DNA from: Flavobacterium sp. Root420
GTDB lineage: Bacteria > Bacteroidota > Bacteroidia > Flavobacteriales > Flavobacteriaceae
Reading direction: 5' to 3'
DNA length: 64,000 bases
Assembly (NCBI RefSeq): GCF_001427905.1
Contig: NZ_LMEF01000034.1
Coordinates: 62,001 to 126,000, forward strand
A model generated the notes under the pieces. It saw only the letters and a program-made list of their open reading frames with translations, was not told the DNA's origin and made no database searches. Each line of letters opens with the position of its first letter. Position 1 is the first letter of the stretch. The translations under genes were made by a program, and so were the position numbers. This document shows, one piece after another, positions 1 through 13,900 of the stretch.

Positions 1-3000
1 ATAATAATAATGTTTTGTCTGATAAAGCTGTAACCGCAATTGGTGTTGGAACTACTAATCTAACCTGATCAGTATCAATACAACCACCAGCATCTTTAAC
101 AGAAACTGTATACAATCCTGCTTTTAATCCTGAGAATATATTTTGAGTAGAAAAATCTACAGTAACCGGACCATCTAATTTATATAAATAATCTCCTGAC
201 CATCCGCCTTGAGCGCTTATACGGATTTCTCCATCATCATTACCTGATACACAAGTAATGTCTTTTTTAGACGCTTTAATTTCTAATTCTGCTGCAGGCC
301 CGTCAATTCTAAATTGAGTTTCAACTGGACAGAAAGGCAGATCAAGTAATGTCGCAACAACTGTATAACTACCTTTTTTTAGATTAGAAAGTTTTAATTC
401 TTTTGTTGTAGTTGCACCACTTTGAACCGTTCCGGATTCATGAGTAATAACATAACTAAATCTACCTGCATCATCTTTTGGAGTTGTAATATTATCTACT
501 AATGTCAATGTAATTGCTCCATCTTCATCACTATAGCAAGTAACATTCTTAATATCAGAAGCTACAAATTTGAATGTATTTGGCTCATTAACAATATGGA
601 ATCTTTCGATACTACATCCTGTTACCGGATTTGTAACCACAATTTTATAGTTTCCAACTTTTAATCCCGTAAACAATCCAGTCGGACTAGTTGTCAGCGG
701 ATAAACTGTTGGGCTAACACCTTCTATTGTATAACTTAAGGTTGGCAATGTACCTTTTGTTGCAATTGCAGTTACCTGAACTGACTCATCATCTTTACAG
801 TTAATTGGTGTAACATCAAGATCCAAGTCGGCAATACCAACATAAGGATCAATTGTAACTGAAACGTATGAACCTTGACAGTTATTAGAATCAAATACAT
901 TGATTACATAAGTACCACCTAAGTTGTCGATTTCAGTATAAGTGTTTCTGTCGTCATTTTGAACAGTAACACCATCTCTGACAAACTCGTAGATAACATA
1001 CTTACCATTACCACCAGTTACAGAGCCCGGAGCAACCGTAATAGTTGCATTTAGAGCAGCATTAGTACCTGTAGAACATGTATATTGTGTTACAGCAGGT
1101 TTTGCTACTACAATTAGAGCTGGCTGTGGTACTATTACCCCTGGAGCTGTACCAATACAACCTCTTCCTGAGGTTACCGTTACTGTATAAGTACCAAATG
1201 GTAAATCATTGAAAATTGGTGATTTTTGAGGCACTCTATTTACTGGACCAGAAAGACTGTACATGTAAATAGGGTTATCATTTGATGTTGCAATTGTTAC
1301 AAAAATACTTCCATCTGCATAACCATTACAAGATACCGCTTTTGGTGTTGCCACAATTCCGGTAACTAGTGTAGGAATTTCGATTTCTATAGAAATTTCT
1401 TTTTCACAAGTTGGTGATGTTCCAGTATCTCTTACCTTAAAGATATAAGTTCCTGGAGCTAATCCGCTAAATACTGGGGTTAAACTAATTGTAGTCCAGT
1501 TATCTCTTGTATAAACATAACTTGGAGGCGTAGTAGCTGAACCACCGCCAGCATATAATGTGACTTCGCCATCAGCAGTTGTACAAGTAGACATTTTAGT
1601 TACTTCTCCACGTAATGTTAGAGGATCTAAAACTTTTACAGGAGTCGTTGCTATAACTTCACACTTGTTTTTATCTCTTACTGTTACTGTGTAATCACCA
1701 GGTGAGAACACGGTAAAGAAATTATTACTTTGGAATTGTTTTCCGTCTAAGCTATATTCTAGAGTACCAACTCCATTAGCTGCCACATCGATTCTATATC
1801 CAGCGGCATTATAACATTGACTAGCCACAGTTACATTAGTAATAACTGGCATACGATCAAGTGAAATATTTACTGTTACGTGCTCAGGACAACCATTTTT
1901 ATCTTTTACATAAACATCCCAAGCATCAAACGCTGGAGCTATTTTCGTAGTTGGGATTGTTTTTGTATTCTCTGGGTTGTAATCTCCAGCAACTGGAGTT
2001 GCACCCGCAGGAACAAAAGCATATGTAAATCCAGGAGTACCTCCAATAATTGTAGAAGCATCTACTGTTAACACAGCACCAGTAGTTTTACAGTTTTGGT
2101 TTACATTAGTAATAACCAAAGCAGATAAGTCTATAACTGGAGGCTGTGTAATAATAACATTATTTGAAACTACAGTACAGAGTGGATAAGCCGTTTCAGT
2201 AATACTAATTGTATAAGCTGTTCCAGCTGCTAAACCTGTTGGAATAGTAAATGGATTAACTGTAGCAGAATTTCCATTTCCAGGAGTAACAAGTAAAGGA
2301 GTTAGACCATTGTAAATTTGGTATGTATAAGGTCCCTTGTAATCTGTAATGTTGATTGTAATTTTTCCATCAGCATTTCCAAAACAGCTTATCATTTCAG
2401 CAGGAGTTGCAATAACTTTTGCTGTATTGAATAACGGAACTTCATAAGCATCAGAAATAATGAAACAACCTGTATTTAAGTCATTTATTTTTAAATGATA
2501 AATATGACCCGCTAACGGAGCTATATAAGTGAATGAATTTGTTCCGGCTGTAACTGGAATTGCAGGAAGACCAAAAGCGCCGCCATCAACAGAAACCTGA
2601 TAATTGAAATTATAAGGTGTTGAACCACCATTAATTTGAACATTAATTTCTTCACCCGTATTATTACAAGCAATTTGTGTTACTCTTGTTAATGTAGGTG
2701 TTTTTAATGTTGGGAAAGGACTTATCGTAATTTGATCACTATCAATACATCCATTTGCATCTTTAACGAAATACGTTAAAGTTTGCGGCATTTGGTTATC
2801 AATAACATTAAATGTATTTGTCGTTTTCCAATTTGTTCCGTCAGCACTATAAGTGTAATCACCTACTGCACCTGTTCCTGCACCTCCAGCACCAGTTACG
2901 GTAACTATAGTCGCATTTAAGGTATTTGCAGGGCTAGCACAAGTAAATGCACCTGGCGTAGCAGTTGCAACAACTAGCGAAGGATCAGCAATGACAACCG

Positions 3001-6000
3001 TAGTTGGAGCATCACAATTTCTTCCAGACGTAACGTTAACTGTATAAGTACCTGCAATTAATCCTGTAAATAAAGGTGTGTCTTGCGTAATTAAAACACC
3101 TCCTGCCGGTATTGTACGCTGAATAGAGTACGTATATTTCGGATCAGCAGTAGATGTTAAAGTAAACAAGATAGAACCGTTGCTTATATTCCCTTGTGAA
3201 GGAGTAGAAGGGGCACAGTAAGGTGACGTAGGTACTGCTGTAAATACAACAGGAGCTGGTGCAGTCATTACGATTGCTGGTATTGGGTATGCACAGTCTT
3301 TTGAATCATAAACTGTAAATACATAACTTCCCGGAGTTGCTGCGTTAACTGAATAATCTACAAAAGAGAAACCTGCTCCAAAAGGAATTTTAGCAGAAGG
3401 CAAACCTCCATTGATAGCTACAGTATAACTGTAATCAGGGTAACCGCCAAGAGCACTTACTCTAATGGTTCCATCAACATTCGTACAGAAAATGTCTCCT
3501 TTATTCTCTACCGACGCAAAAAGCTGAGTTTTAATGTCAGTACTAGTTGCTGCAGATTCACAGCCATAGTTATCTCTAACTTTTATCAAATACGTTTTCG
3601 GAGTTAATTTATCGAATGTATTAGATGTATGCCATGTATCACCATTATCAATAGAATACTCAAACGTCACTGGGAAAGTAGATGTACTATTCGCAGTTAT
3701 TACTAAAGTCGTTGAGTTTGTATTGTAATAGCAATAATCAGATGTTGTATCAATTGTTAATGTTGGTTTAGGAGCAACAAGCAATTCAAATGAATCTGTT
3801 ACTGTCACCGTACAGCTGTTTGCATCTTTTACTGCAACATCATAGAAACCTAATTGAGTAAGGTTTTCGAAAATACCATCTGTATTAGTTATAGTTGTAT
3901 TATCTGGCTGCGTTAAAGTAAACGTATAATCACCCCATCCACCAATTGCTGTTAAAGTAACTGCACCAAAAGTTGTACAGCCTAATGGCGTAACTACAGG
4001 CGGTGCTAAAACTAATGCTGCAGGCGGTGCTGCGATAGTAAACGTTATTAATTTATGACAATCAGTCTCATCATCGAATACCTCAATGTCATGTGGTCCT
4101 GCCGCTAATCCAGTCAAATTAATTGTTGAGCTGGTTAAACCAGTTACAGCGGTAGCTGAACCATCAAGAATATAATGATACGTTCCTACACCTGTACCAA
4201 ATCCTGATACATAGAAACTTGCTTTTCCATCAACTGCAGTCGAACACGTAATTCCATCTGTAGATTGTTCTACGATATCAATATTGATATAATTATCAAT
4301 TTTAAGATTTTTTTGAAAAGTACAGTTATTACCATCTGTTACCTGGAATATATACTCCACATCTGGCAACAGTCCTGAGAATACAGGATTGTTAAGATTA
4401 TTAACTAATGTTGGCGAAATAATTTGGTAAGATAATGTACCTGCCCCATCAATAACTCCTGAAATAGTAACAGTTGTGTTAGCTCTTGAACAAGTAATTG
4501 CAAGTCCTTGAGTAAGGGTAAAGCCTTTTGGAGGATTTAATGGTGTAATTGTAACTGAACTAAACACTTCACAGCCATTGGCATCTTGAATTCCGTATGG
4601 AATAACCTTACCTGCATCACCCTCAACAACTGTATAGGTTGGGTTAAAATCAAATGCACTGTTGTTAAAGCTAAATTTATAAAGACCAGTTCCAGTTCCT
4701 GCAAGAGCTACTAAAGTAACCGTCGCAGATTGAGCAACATTTACTGGACCACAGCTAAGCGGTATAATAATCGGAGCATCAAAAGCTAAAGCAGAAGGTG
4801 TTCCTAAAGTTCCTGAACCAGATAATTCACAACCTAAATCATCTTTTACAATGTAGGTGTATGGACCAGCTACAACATCATAAAGTGTTTTTGAAGTAAA
4901 TAATGAACCATTAAACGAATATGTGTAAGGCCCTTTACCACCACTTGCACCTAATTCCACAGAACCAAGTTCAGCAACACCGTTACATAATGGCTGTATT
5001 TCTATTGGGATATCAAGAGCAATTGGCACAATTGCATCAATAATAACTGGAGCAGTTTCTATTCGACAATTGTTTGCGTCAGTAATTCTAAATTGATATA
5101 CATCAGCATCCGCTGGAGCAACTGTGTATGTAATCGTCGTCACACCCGCAGCTACAGTTGTAGTTGTTGGAATAAACGGAGCATATGCTGCTGCACCTTT
5201 TTTAACCTCATAAGAATACCCTAGAGTACCTTTTTCGATTTTAATTGTAATTGTAGCATCTTCTACTGCATTTCCAGCAACAGAGCAATCTAATACTTTA
5301 GTTACTTGTGCACTTGCAGTAGGTGTTGGTATAATTGGCGATTGCACTAATGGCGACTCGCAACCATTAAAATCTTTAATAATTACATCTACTGGACCGG
5401 AATTTAATCCTTTAATGGTATAAGGGAAAGGTACAGCGTCTGTAATTTCTGTGAAATCTCCACCATTTACACTTATGTAATATGGGGCAACACCTTGAGT
5501 TGTCATTGTAACTCTAACTTCAAAAGCACCTTCAGCAGCACATTTGTCTACTATTGCTAAATTATTAATTAGAGGCGTTGGGTCTGGATTAACTGTAACC
5601 GTAGTAAAATTGATACAATCATAAGCATCTTTAACCCAAACGTAGTAAAAACCTGCTTCTACATTAAATATATTAGCATTATCTGCACCCCATGCATCAG
5701 TTACTAACAGCGGTGTAGCAGATTGATTAATAATATACTTAAATGGACCTGTTCCTCCTTTTGGAGTCGCAACTACCTGACCTGCATTATTTTTACAATT
5801 GTCATTTTTAGGGGATGTTGCGGTTACTGTAAGATTAACCGCTGACTCCGTTACAACAAAAGGAAGTGATGAAGAAGTACAACCTGTATTTGAACCATCT
5901 ACTTCTGTGAATTTCACATAATAAGTACCAGGAGATAGACCCAATACCTTAACTGGTACTGTAGTCGGCATTGTAATTGTACCCGTAATATTTGTAGTAA

Positions 6001-9000
6001 CATCAGATTGATCAACAAATATTTCATAATTCACCTGAGTTGCAGTTGTACCACTTAAGCTAATAGATACGCCTCCTGTTGTAGTTCCTTTACAAGCTAC
6101 CGGAACAGTAGTAGCTACGCTAGCTAAAGAAGTTATTGGAGCTATTGGACCAGCCGCTTTTTCAAAATAATAACAATTAGTAGTTGGGTCATATACCACA
6201 AAAGTATAAGTAACTCCCGGTGTTAGTCCTGTGAAAGTACGTCTCATCGGAAAACCTGGATCAGCAGGTAATAAACTTGTTGTAAATGGCGCTATTGGCA
6301 AATTATAAATACCAAATTCATATAGTGGAATTGCTGGAACAACAAGCGGGTTAACTTCAACAATAATGGTAGCACCATCTGCACAAGTTGCAATTGGTGT
6401 CGTTAAATCAATATCTAATTCATTTGGCGGAGCAACAATTTTAACATCATCTTTAAAATTACTACATCCATTAATATCAGAAACTGTCAATATAAAATCT
6501 CCATAACTTAAATTTGGAAAAGTATATGTTGAAGCTCCTGACTGACCTGTTACAATAATACTGCCTGTAACAGCATTTCTTAATTCATATGTAAAAGGAC
6601 CAACTCCATTAGTAATTGTACTGACCGTCACAGAACCTAATGTTGGACCAGGACAAGTCATGTCTACCGTTGTATATGAAAACTGAATTTGAGCTGGCTC
6701 TGTCACAATAGCATAAGCAATGTCAGATGGACAACCTTTACTGTCAATAATAGTATATGGATATCCTAAACCTGTAGAAGCTGGTAAATTAGAAAATGTA
6801 GAGTTGTTCGTTGGTGCACCACCGTTAAAAATGTAAGTAAATGGACCTACTCCGGCCGTTGGAACAATTGTAACAATACCATCAGCAGATTGATAACAAC
6901 TTAAATTAGTAACATCAGCATGTGCTACTGGTTTTACAGGATCTGTCACGACAAAAGGAACTGTAGATTCAGCTTCACATCCATCTGATTTTACTTTAAA
7001 GTAATAATCGCCAATTGCTGATGTATAAAATTCATTTGTACCTGCAGGTACTATTGGAGTGTAAGTTCCACCTGTACCCAGTTTATATTCATAAGTGTAC
7101 GTACTATTACCACCGCCAGCAGATAAAGTAACTTTTGCATCTGTAGTTGCAGGTAATGTAGCAGTACAAGTTACCTCCTTATTTGGTGTAACAGTAAGTA
7201 TTAATTGATTATTTACGTGTAAAGTCTTTTTGGCTTCACAACCGTTATTGTCTTTTACGCTTAAAACATAATCGCCAGGAGCTGATATAGTTTTTACTGG
7301 ATCAGTGTTATAAACACCATCAATTCCATATTGAATAGCACCTCCATATACCGTACCTGATATAGTTACTGTAATTGGTGCACCGCCTGCTTTAAAACAA
7401 GTTACTGCAGGATCAACAATTGTTGGCGCAGCATCTCTAACAATAGTAGCTGTTGTTGTAGCAGAACAGCCTTTCGCATCGCTTACATATACATCATATG
7501 ATTCGCCATCAACAAGAGTGTTTTTAGGGAATGTTTTTGAAGTAGTATAATCTGCAGGGAATGCAGGTGGAGGTGTTGTTCCAGCTTTTACCACAGCATA
7601 ATATAACGTTCCTGTTCCGCCACTAGCAGTTACAGTAATTGTTGTATTATTTCTATCACAGAATACTTTAGGGCCTGTTGCACTTGCAATTGTAACTGGA
7701 TCAGGGTTTGCAATCGTAAGCACTTTTACTGCTTGACATTTTGTAGCATCATTGATAACAGTAAAGGTATATGTTTCAGCTTTTAAGTTCGTATAAGTAA
7801 TAGTATTAACCACTAGGTTTCCACCCGTAATTGTTGTACCGGTACCGTCTTTTAATTCGTATGTATAACCTCCTGTTATATTTCCTGATACATCAAATGC
7901 AAGTGTAGCATCCGCAAGATTATTACAAGAAACATTTTTAGTAATTGAGCCGTTAACTTGAATCGGAGTTACAGCATCAATTGTTTTACTGTCTTTTACA
8001 GTACATCCGTTATCATCAGTTATGGTAAAATTATACGTTCCAGCCACTAAACCAGTAAAGGTATGGGTGTTAGCATTTATATTTGTTGCAACTAGTCCAC
8101 CTGTTGGGGCAACTGCTGCTGTATAACTTGTAATTTCATATTTCAAAGGTAGTTTACCACCTGTAACATCAACTTTTAAATCAGTTGTTAATTTGGTAGC
8201 CTCACAAGTAATAGCCAGAGCTGTAAAAGCTAAAGCTGTTGGAGGAGTTAATGCCACAACAGTTGCTGAAGTTTGTACAGTACATCCATTTGCATCTGTA
8301 ACCGTTATATCTACAAGACCTGGAGCATTAATTGTAAATGTATTAGAAGTTGTTAAAGTTACTGATGTAGCAGGATTTCCAGTATCATAAGTATATCTGT
8401 ACAGATTTACTCCTGTATAAGGAGTTCCTCCTGAAGCAGTAACTGTAATAATAGCCGCTTGTGAAGCATTGTTGATTCCACATTTTAATACTGTTGAAAC
8501 AATTGCTGAAGCATCAAATATAGCTGCCGGTCCATTAACTGTTATTGATTTGCTAACAAAACATTTTGTATTGGTATCTCTAACTACAATAGTGTATGAA
8601 GCTGCGCCTAATCCTAAAAATTCGTTAGATGACTGCCAAGTACTTCCATTATCCTTACTGTATTCGTATGTTCCAGAAACTGGAGTAGCATTTACAGTGA
8701 TTTTTCCTGTAAGGTTACTAAAACATTTAACATGAATAATATTCGTTGTAAAGTCCGGTGTTACTTTAGCCGCAACATTTTCTGTAAAGCCAGTTTTACA
8801 GCCTTTGCTGTCTAAAATTTCAAACACATAAGATCCAGAAGCAGAAGCAGGATAAGTAAACGTTGTTACTCCTGTTCCAACTGCTGTATAAGCAGTAGGG
8901 AAACCAGCTCCGTTAATATTTACTCTATATCTGTAATCAGGATATCCATCACCGATTGTAACTTCAATAACAGCATCTGTACTAGTACTACAGTCTAATT

Positions 9001-12000
9001 TTTTAGTTATTTTATGATCTGTAACTACTACTGGAGTAGCTACTACTTGTTTGGTTAATTGAATTGAACATCCTGTCGAAATATCTTTTACTGTAACAAT
9101 ATATTCACCAGGAATCAATCCTGTAAAAGTCCCATCGTTTTTAAATGTTCCATTGTTAATCTTGTATACATAATTTGTCTGAGTATTTGGAGTAACTGTA
9201 ATAGTTGCTCCTGCACCACCTGCACACAAATCAGTTGCAGCTGCATCTATAGCAGCAACTGGATCAACTTTTGGGTTGATAGTAAATGTTGAGGTAATTT
9301 CACAACCATTTAAATCTTTCACTAAAACACTATAATCACCAGCATTTAAATTACTAAAAACATTACTAGAAGTTTGAGTAATTGCTGTTCCTGCTGGAGA
9401 CGTTGGTGTTACAGTATAAGTATATGTTCCCCAACCGCCTACTACATTAATAGTTGCTGCTCCTTTATTATCACAAGTAACGTGTGTTAATCCATAAGGG
9501 TCAAATTTCAACACTGTACTTGGTGCCAAAATAGTAACCGGTTCTGAATCTGAACAAGTTGTTGATGTATTTGTTACCGTTATAGTATGAGTTCCTGCTC
9601 CTAAATTAGAGACAGAAATATCAAATGAACTTCCAACTGCAGGAGATGTTAACCCTGTTACAGTTGGCAATGCATCTACTTTATAAGAATAACCAACACT
9701 GTTACCCATTCCTGTAACTGTAAATACAGCACTTCCATCAGTTGAACCTAAACAAGAAATATTGTTAGAAGATTTAACTGTTACGGTAATAGCAGGCAAA
9801 GATTTTATTTCAATTGATTTTTCGTAAACACATTTGTTAGCATCTCTTACTTCAAAAACATACGTAACTCCAGCCGCTAAACCATTAAAGCTGTTGCCTG
9901 GTTGATATGTAGTTGTACCTGGAGGTGTAGGAGATTTAATTCTGTATTCTAAACCTGCAGTTGGCACAGCAACACCAGCGTCATTAACAACATTCGTAAT
10001 CGTTACATTCGATGTATTACTTGGACAAGTAACCGCGCTCGGAGTAAGTGTCATTCCTTTTGGAGGATTCAATGCTACAATTGTTCCAGCAGTAACCGTT
10101 TTAGAACAGCTTTTGCTGTCTGTAATAGTAACAGTATAATCTCCCGGAACAGTTAAGTTTTCGAATAAACCTGTATTGTTTGTAGCTACAGCAACTGTAG
10201 TACTAACTGTTGTATTTTTTAACACATAAGTAAAACCACCAGCATTTCCGCCTGATGTTACTGATGCAGTAATTATTGCATTTGCAAGACAAGTGTAAGG
10301 AGTTGTAATTGAAGCTGTAGCTACAATATCTGCCGGCTGAAATACTTTGAATGTATAAGTCTTCGTACAATCTGTAGCGTCTTTTACAGTAAATGAATAG
10401 TCAGTTCCTGCAACAGATCCTGCTAAAGAACCATAGTGTGTTGTAGATGTAAAAGCACCCGTTCCATTAAACTGGTATGTAAAAGGCGCGGTACCGTTTT
10501 CTGCAGTAATGTCAATATAACCATTTGCTGCATTAAAACAAGTTACGTTTTCTGTTTTAAATGTTGCTGTTGGCTCCTCTTTTGCATTAATTGTTTTTTC
10601 TATGGTAATAGGACAGTCGTTTATATCTTTAATTACAAAAACATAAGTGGCAGCAGTCGCTGCTTGATAAGTAAAACTTGGCCCTGGAGTTGTACCATTA
10701 CTAACTAATACAGCATTTGTATCTTTATTGGTCACTGTATAATTATATGGACCTGTCCCTCCATCAATCTTAACTTCGATAGTTGCATTTGCAGCACTTC
10801 CGGTTTTACAAGTTAATGGTGCCGTGACATCAGCCTTAGCCGTAATTGCTTTATCAATTTTTTGACTTATCGCTATAGCCTCACAATTGTTACTGTCGGT
10901 AATTAAAAAGTCATATGTCGCAGGAGCTGTAGCAGTATATGTAAATGTAGGTCCGTCAAAAGCAGGACTTGGTGTGCTGTAAGTAGCTCCTCCATTTGTA
11001 CTTACCTGATACGTATATTTACCCACTCCGCCTGTAATTTTTATCGTGATTTCAGCATTTGTCGTAAAACATAAACCTGCAGTTTTAACTACCTCTGCTG
11101 TAGGTTTCACCGGAGCAGTGATTACTAAATCAGTATCTCTTGAATCTGAACATCCTTTTACATCCACTCCAGATACGGTATACGTTCCCGGGGCAATATC
11201 TGTTAATATTCCATCACTTGGAAAAACCTTGCTAGTGAAAGGCGCGTTCTTATCTGTAAGTGTTAAAGTATAAGCTCCATTACCACCAACTGCTGATGCA
11301 GTAACTGTAGCACCTACTTTACAAGTTGGAGTTGTAGCATTCGCATCAACTACAAATGCATCAGGTGTTGGAATTAAAGTTGGTATAGTGAAATTACAAG
11401 AAGTAGCACTATTATCATATCTAACTCTAATATCGTAACTTCCGGCTGCTTTATCTGTAAATACAACAGGAGAAGTAGTCGATTTTACCCACGTAGGAGT
11501 TGTAGCTGAACCGTTTAAAGTATACCAGAATCCGTTTGTTGTATCAAAATTTTTAGCGACAATACTAAAGGTACCGTTTTCATCTCCTTTACATTTAACT
11601 CCATTAACATTAGTAACTTCTGCAGAAAATGCTTGTCCAGTTTGAACTTTTAGACTTAAAGTTTTATCCTGCAAACATGATTTTGGTAATTGATAAACTA
11701 AAATATCATCAATTGCCAAATCACTTCCATCAACAATTGCAATATTAGTTTTAATTACAAAATCAAGATCTGTATTATCACCTGGATTGATTGTAAGTTC
11801 AATTTTATTCCATTGCTCATTCTGAGAAATTTTTGTTGTTTTTACAGAAGCTCCAGGAACTGCTGTTCCATTTTTACTTAACTCGATTGTTAAATCTGGT
11901 GCTGCTTTTGCATTTGAGCTTTTTAATAAATTTAAAGCATAAAAAGTAACTTTAACATCCTGTTTCGGGATAACATCGTGAATTGGCTTACTATATATAA

Positions 12001-13900
12001 CTGTTCCAACAGGAATACCTTCTTGTACACCTCCAATATTAATTGCCAAATATCTTCCATCTGTTATGCCTGGAGTATTAGTATGGTCTTTTGGTATTAT
12101 CCATCCAAAATCCGGATCATGATCAGTAAGAATACCTTTTGTAACAGTATACTCACCATCGTTCATTAACCAAGGATGCCAAACTTTTAATTTATCACAG
12201 TCAACAATAGCATCCTGTTTTTCAAAACAGTAAACATTATTAATTCCAGGCGAAGTAGTATCTTCTCCGTTCGCAAAATTCTCACTCAATAAATTACTGT
12301 ACGTTGGGGCTGAAACTAAATTATATTCGACTTTAATTTTATAATCTCCAACAGGAATATCTTTAAATATATTAGCCGGAGAATTTGTATTTAAAGTATA
12401 AATGTAATTAGAAGGATTCGCCGGATCCGGTTTACCTAAATAGTAAGAATAGTTATAATTTGGACTTGCATCGGCATTAACCATTACTGTAGCTGTACCT
12501 TCTCCCTTACAATTATAAGTTAAAACAGGATCACTAAACGTAGGATCAGCCGGTTTTTCGTCTAAAATAATACCTGACATTGGGAAAACACACCCAGCAG
12601 CATCTTTAATATATAATGTAATAGGAGTTGTGCTTGGGTTTATGTAGGCAAAATTATCTGTAATATAAGTATCTCCTCCGTCAAAACTATATCTGTATAA
12701 ATTTGGTGCAGGAAAAGGTACACCTCCCTGAGGATTGGTAATTCTAACCATTCCTTGTTTAGTATTTCCTGTCGGGCCGCAGCCTGATAATTCAGCAACA
12801 CCTGCAGAAGCAGTTAGCATAGCTGCGGGTCCTGTGATCTTAATAATTTTTTCCGGGTCAGTACACTCTACTCCGTTTATTGTATATTTTACAGTAACCT
12901 TATAATCCCCAACTGATAAGCCCGTTGTTGGCAAAGATGTATATGCTCCGCCGGCAACTCCCGCAACACTATAGGAAACTGTATAACCAGAATCTGCAGG
13001 AGTAACTGTAATTGAAATTTCTCCTTCTTTAGCATTGTAACAACTTAAATTTTTCGGATTTATAGTAACTGTTGGTTTAGCAATAGGATTTACTAAAAAT
13101 GTTGGAATTGTATAAATACAGTCATTACTGTCAGCAACTATAATACTGTAGCTTCCACCTGGACTTTTAACCGTAATTTTATCATCAGAAGAAACAAACG
13201 GCTCCCCATTTATAGAGTAAAAATAAGGTGACGTACCACCTTTAGGGTTTATTGTAATTTCTCCATCTGAACAAGCAGTAAGTGATTTTACATCATAAGT
13301 CGCAGTAAGTGGATCCGGTGCAACTATATGTACATCACTTATATTACTACAGCCATCAGCAGTAGTTACCGTAAGTACATAATCGCCCGCAAGTAAATCG
13401 AATTTTGTATTATTTTGAGAAATTGGTCCAACGCTCTGAACTGTTGTATTACCTTGTTCTATAACAAAAGTATAATTTGGATTCACATTATTTGCAGCAA
13501 CGTCAACACTACCTTTAGCACCTGCACAAAGAGGTTGTTTTATAACTGTCTTAACATCAATATCTCTTTTTCTGATAAGAATGTTTTCAACTGTAAAATC
13601 ACATGGAAAAGTAGTTACATTAGTTTGTCTAACATGCACAGTATAAGAACCAGGAGTACTTATTGGAAATACATTAGTTGGCTGATATGCTCCGATAGTT
13701 CCATTTGGATCTTTGCTGATTGCATACTCATATCCATCCGGAACACCTTCAACAGTAATACTACCATTTGTTGAACAAATAATATCGGTGTGCTTTTCTG
13801 TTGGAGTTAAATCATTTTTATAAACATCAAAATAAAAACGATTGAAACAGACTCCACCTTTATAGGTAACCGTTAATCTGTATTTTCCTTTTGTACTTGC
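1..13900 (-). repeat. About 50 tandem SprB-type repeats within sprB
   Basis: Reading the minus strand, I counted about 50 occurrences of the module end (a cysteine followed by a 6-10 residue linker and a VxVxD or VTVTN strand) between 13,900 and 1. They are spaced about 250-290 bp apart, or 85-95 residues. Copies are strongly diverged at the DNA level, so this is an old protein repeat and not a recent DNA expansion. Each module is expected to be an Ig-like beta-sandwich, giving an extended stalk. The array continues past the left edge. Confidence 0.85.
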
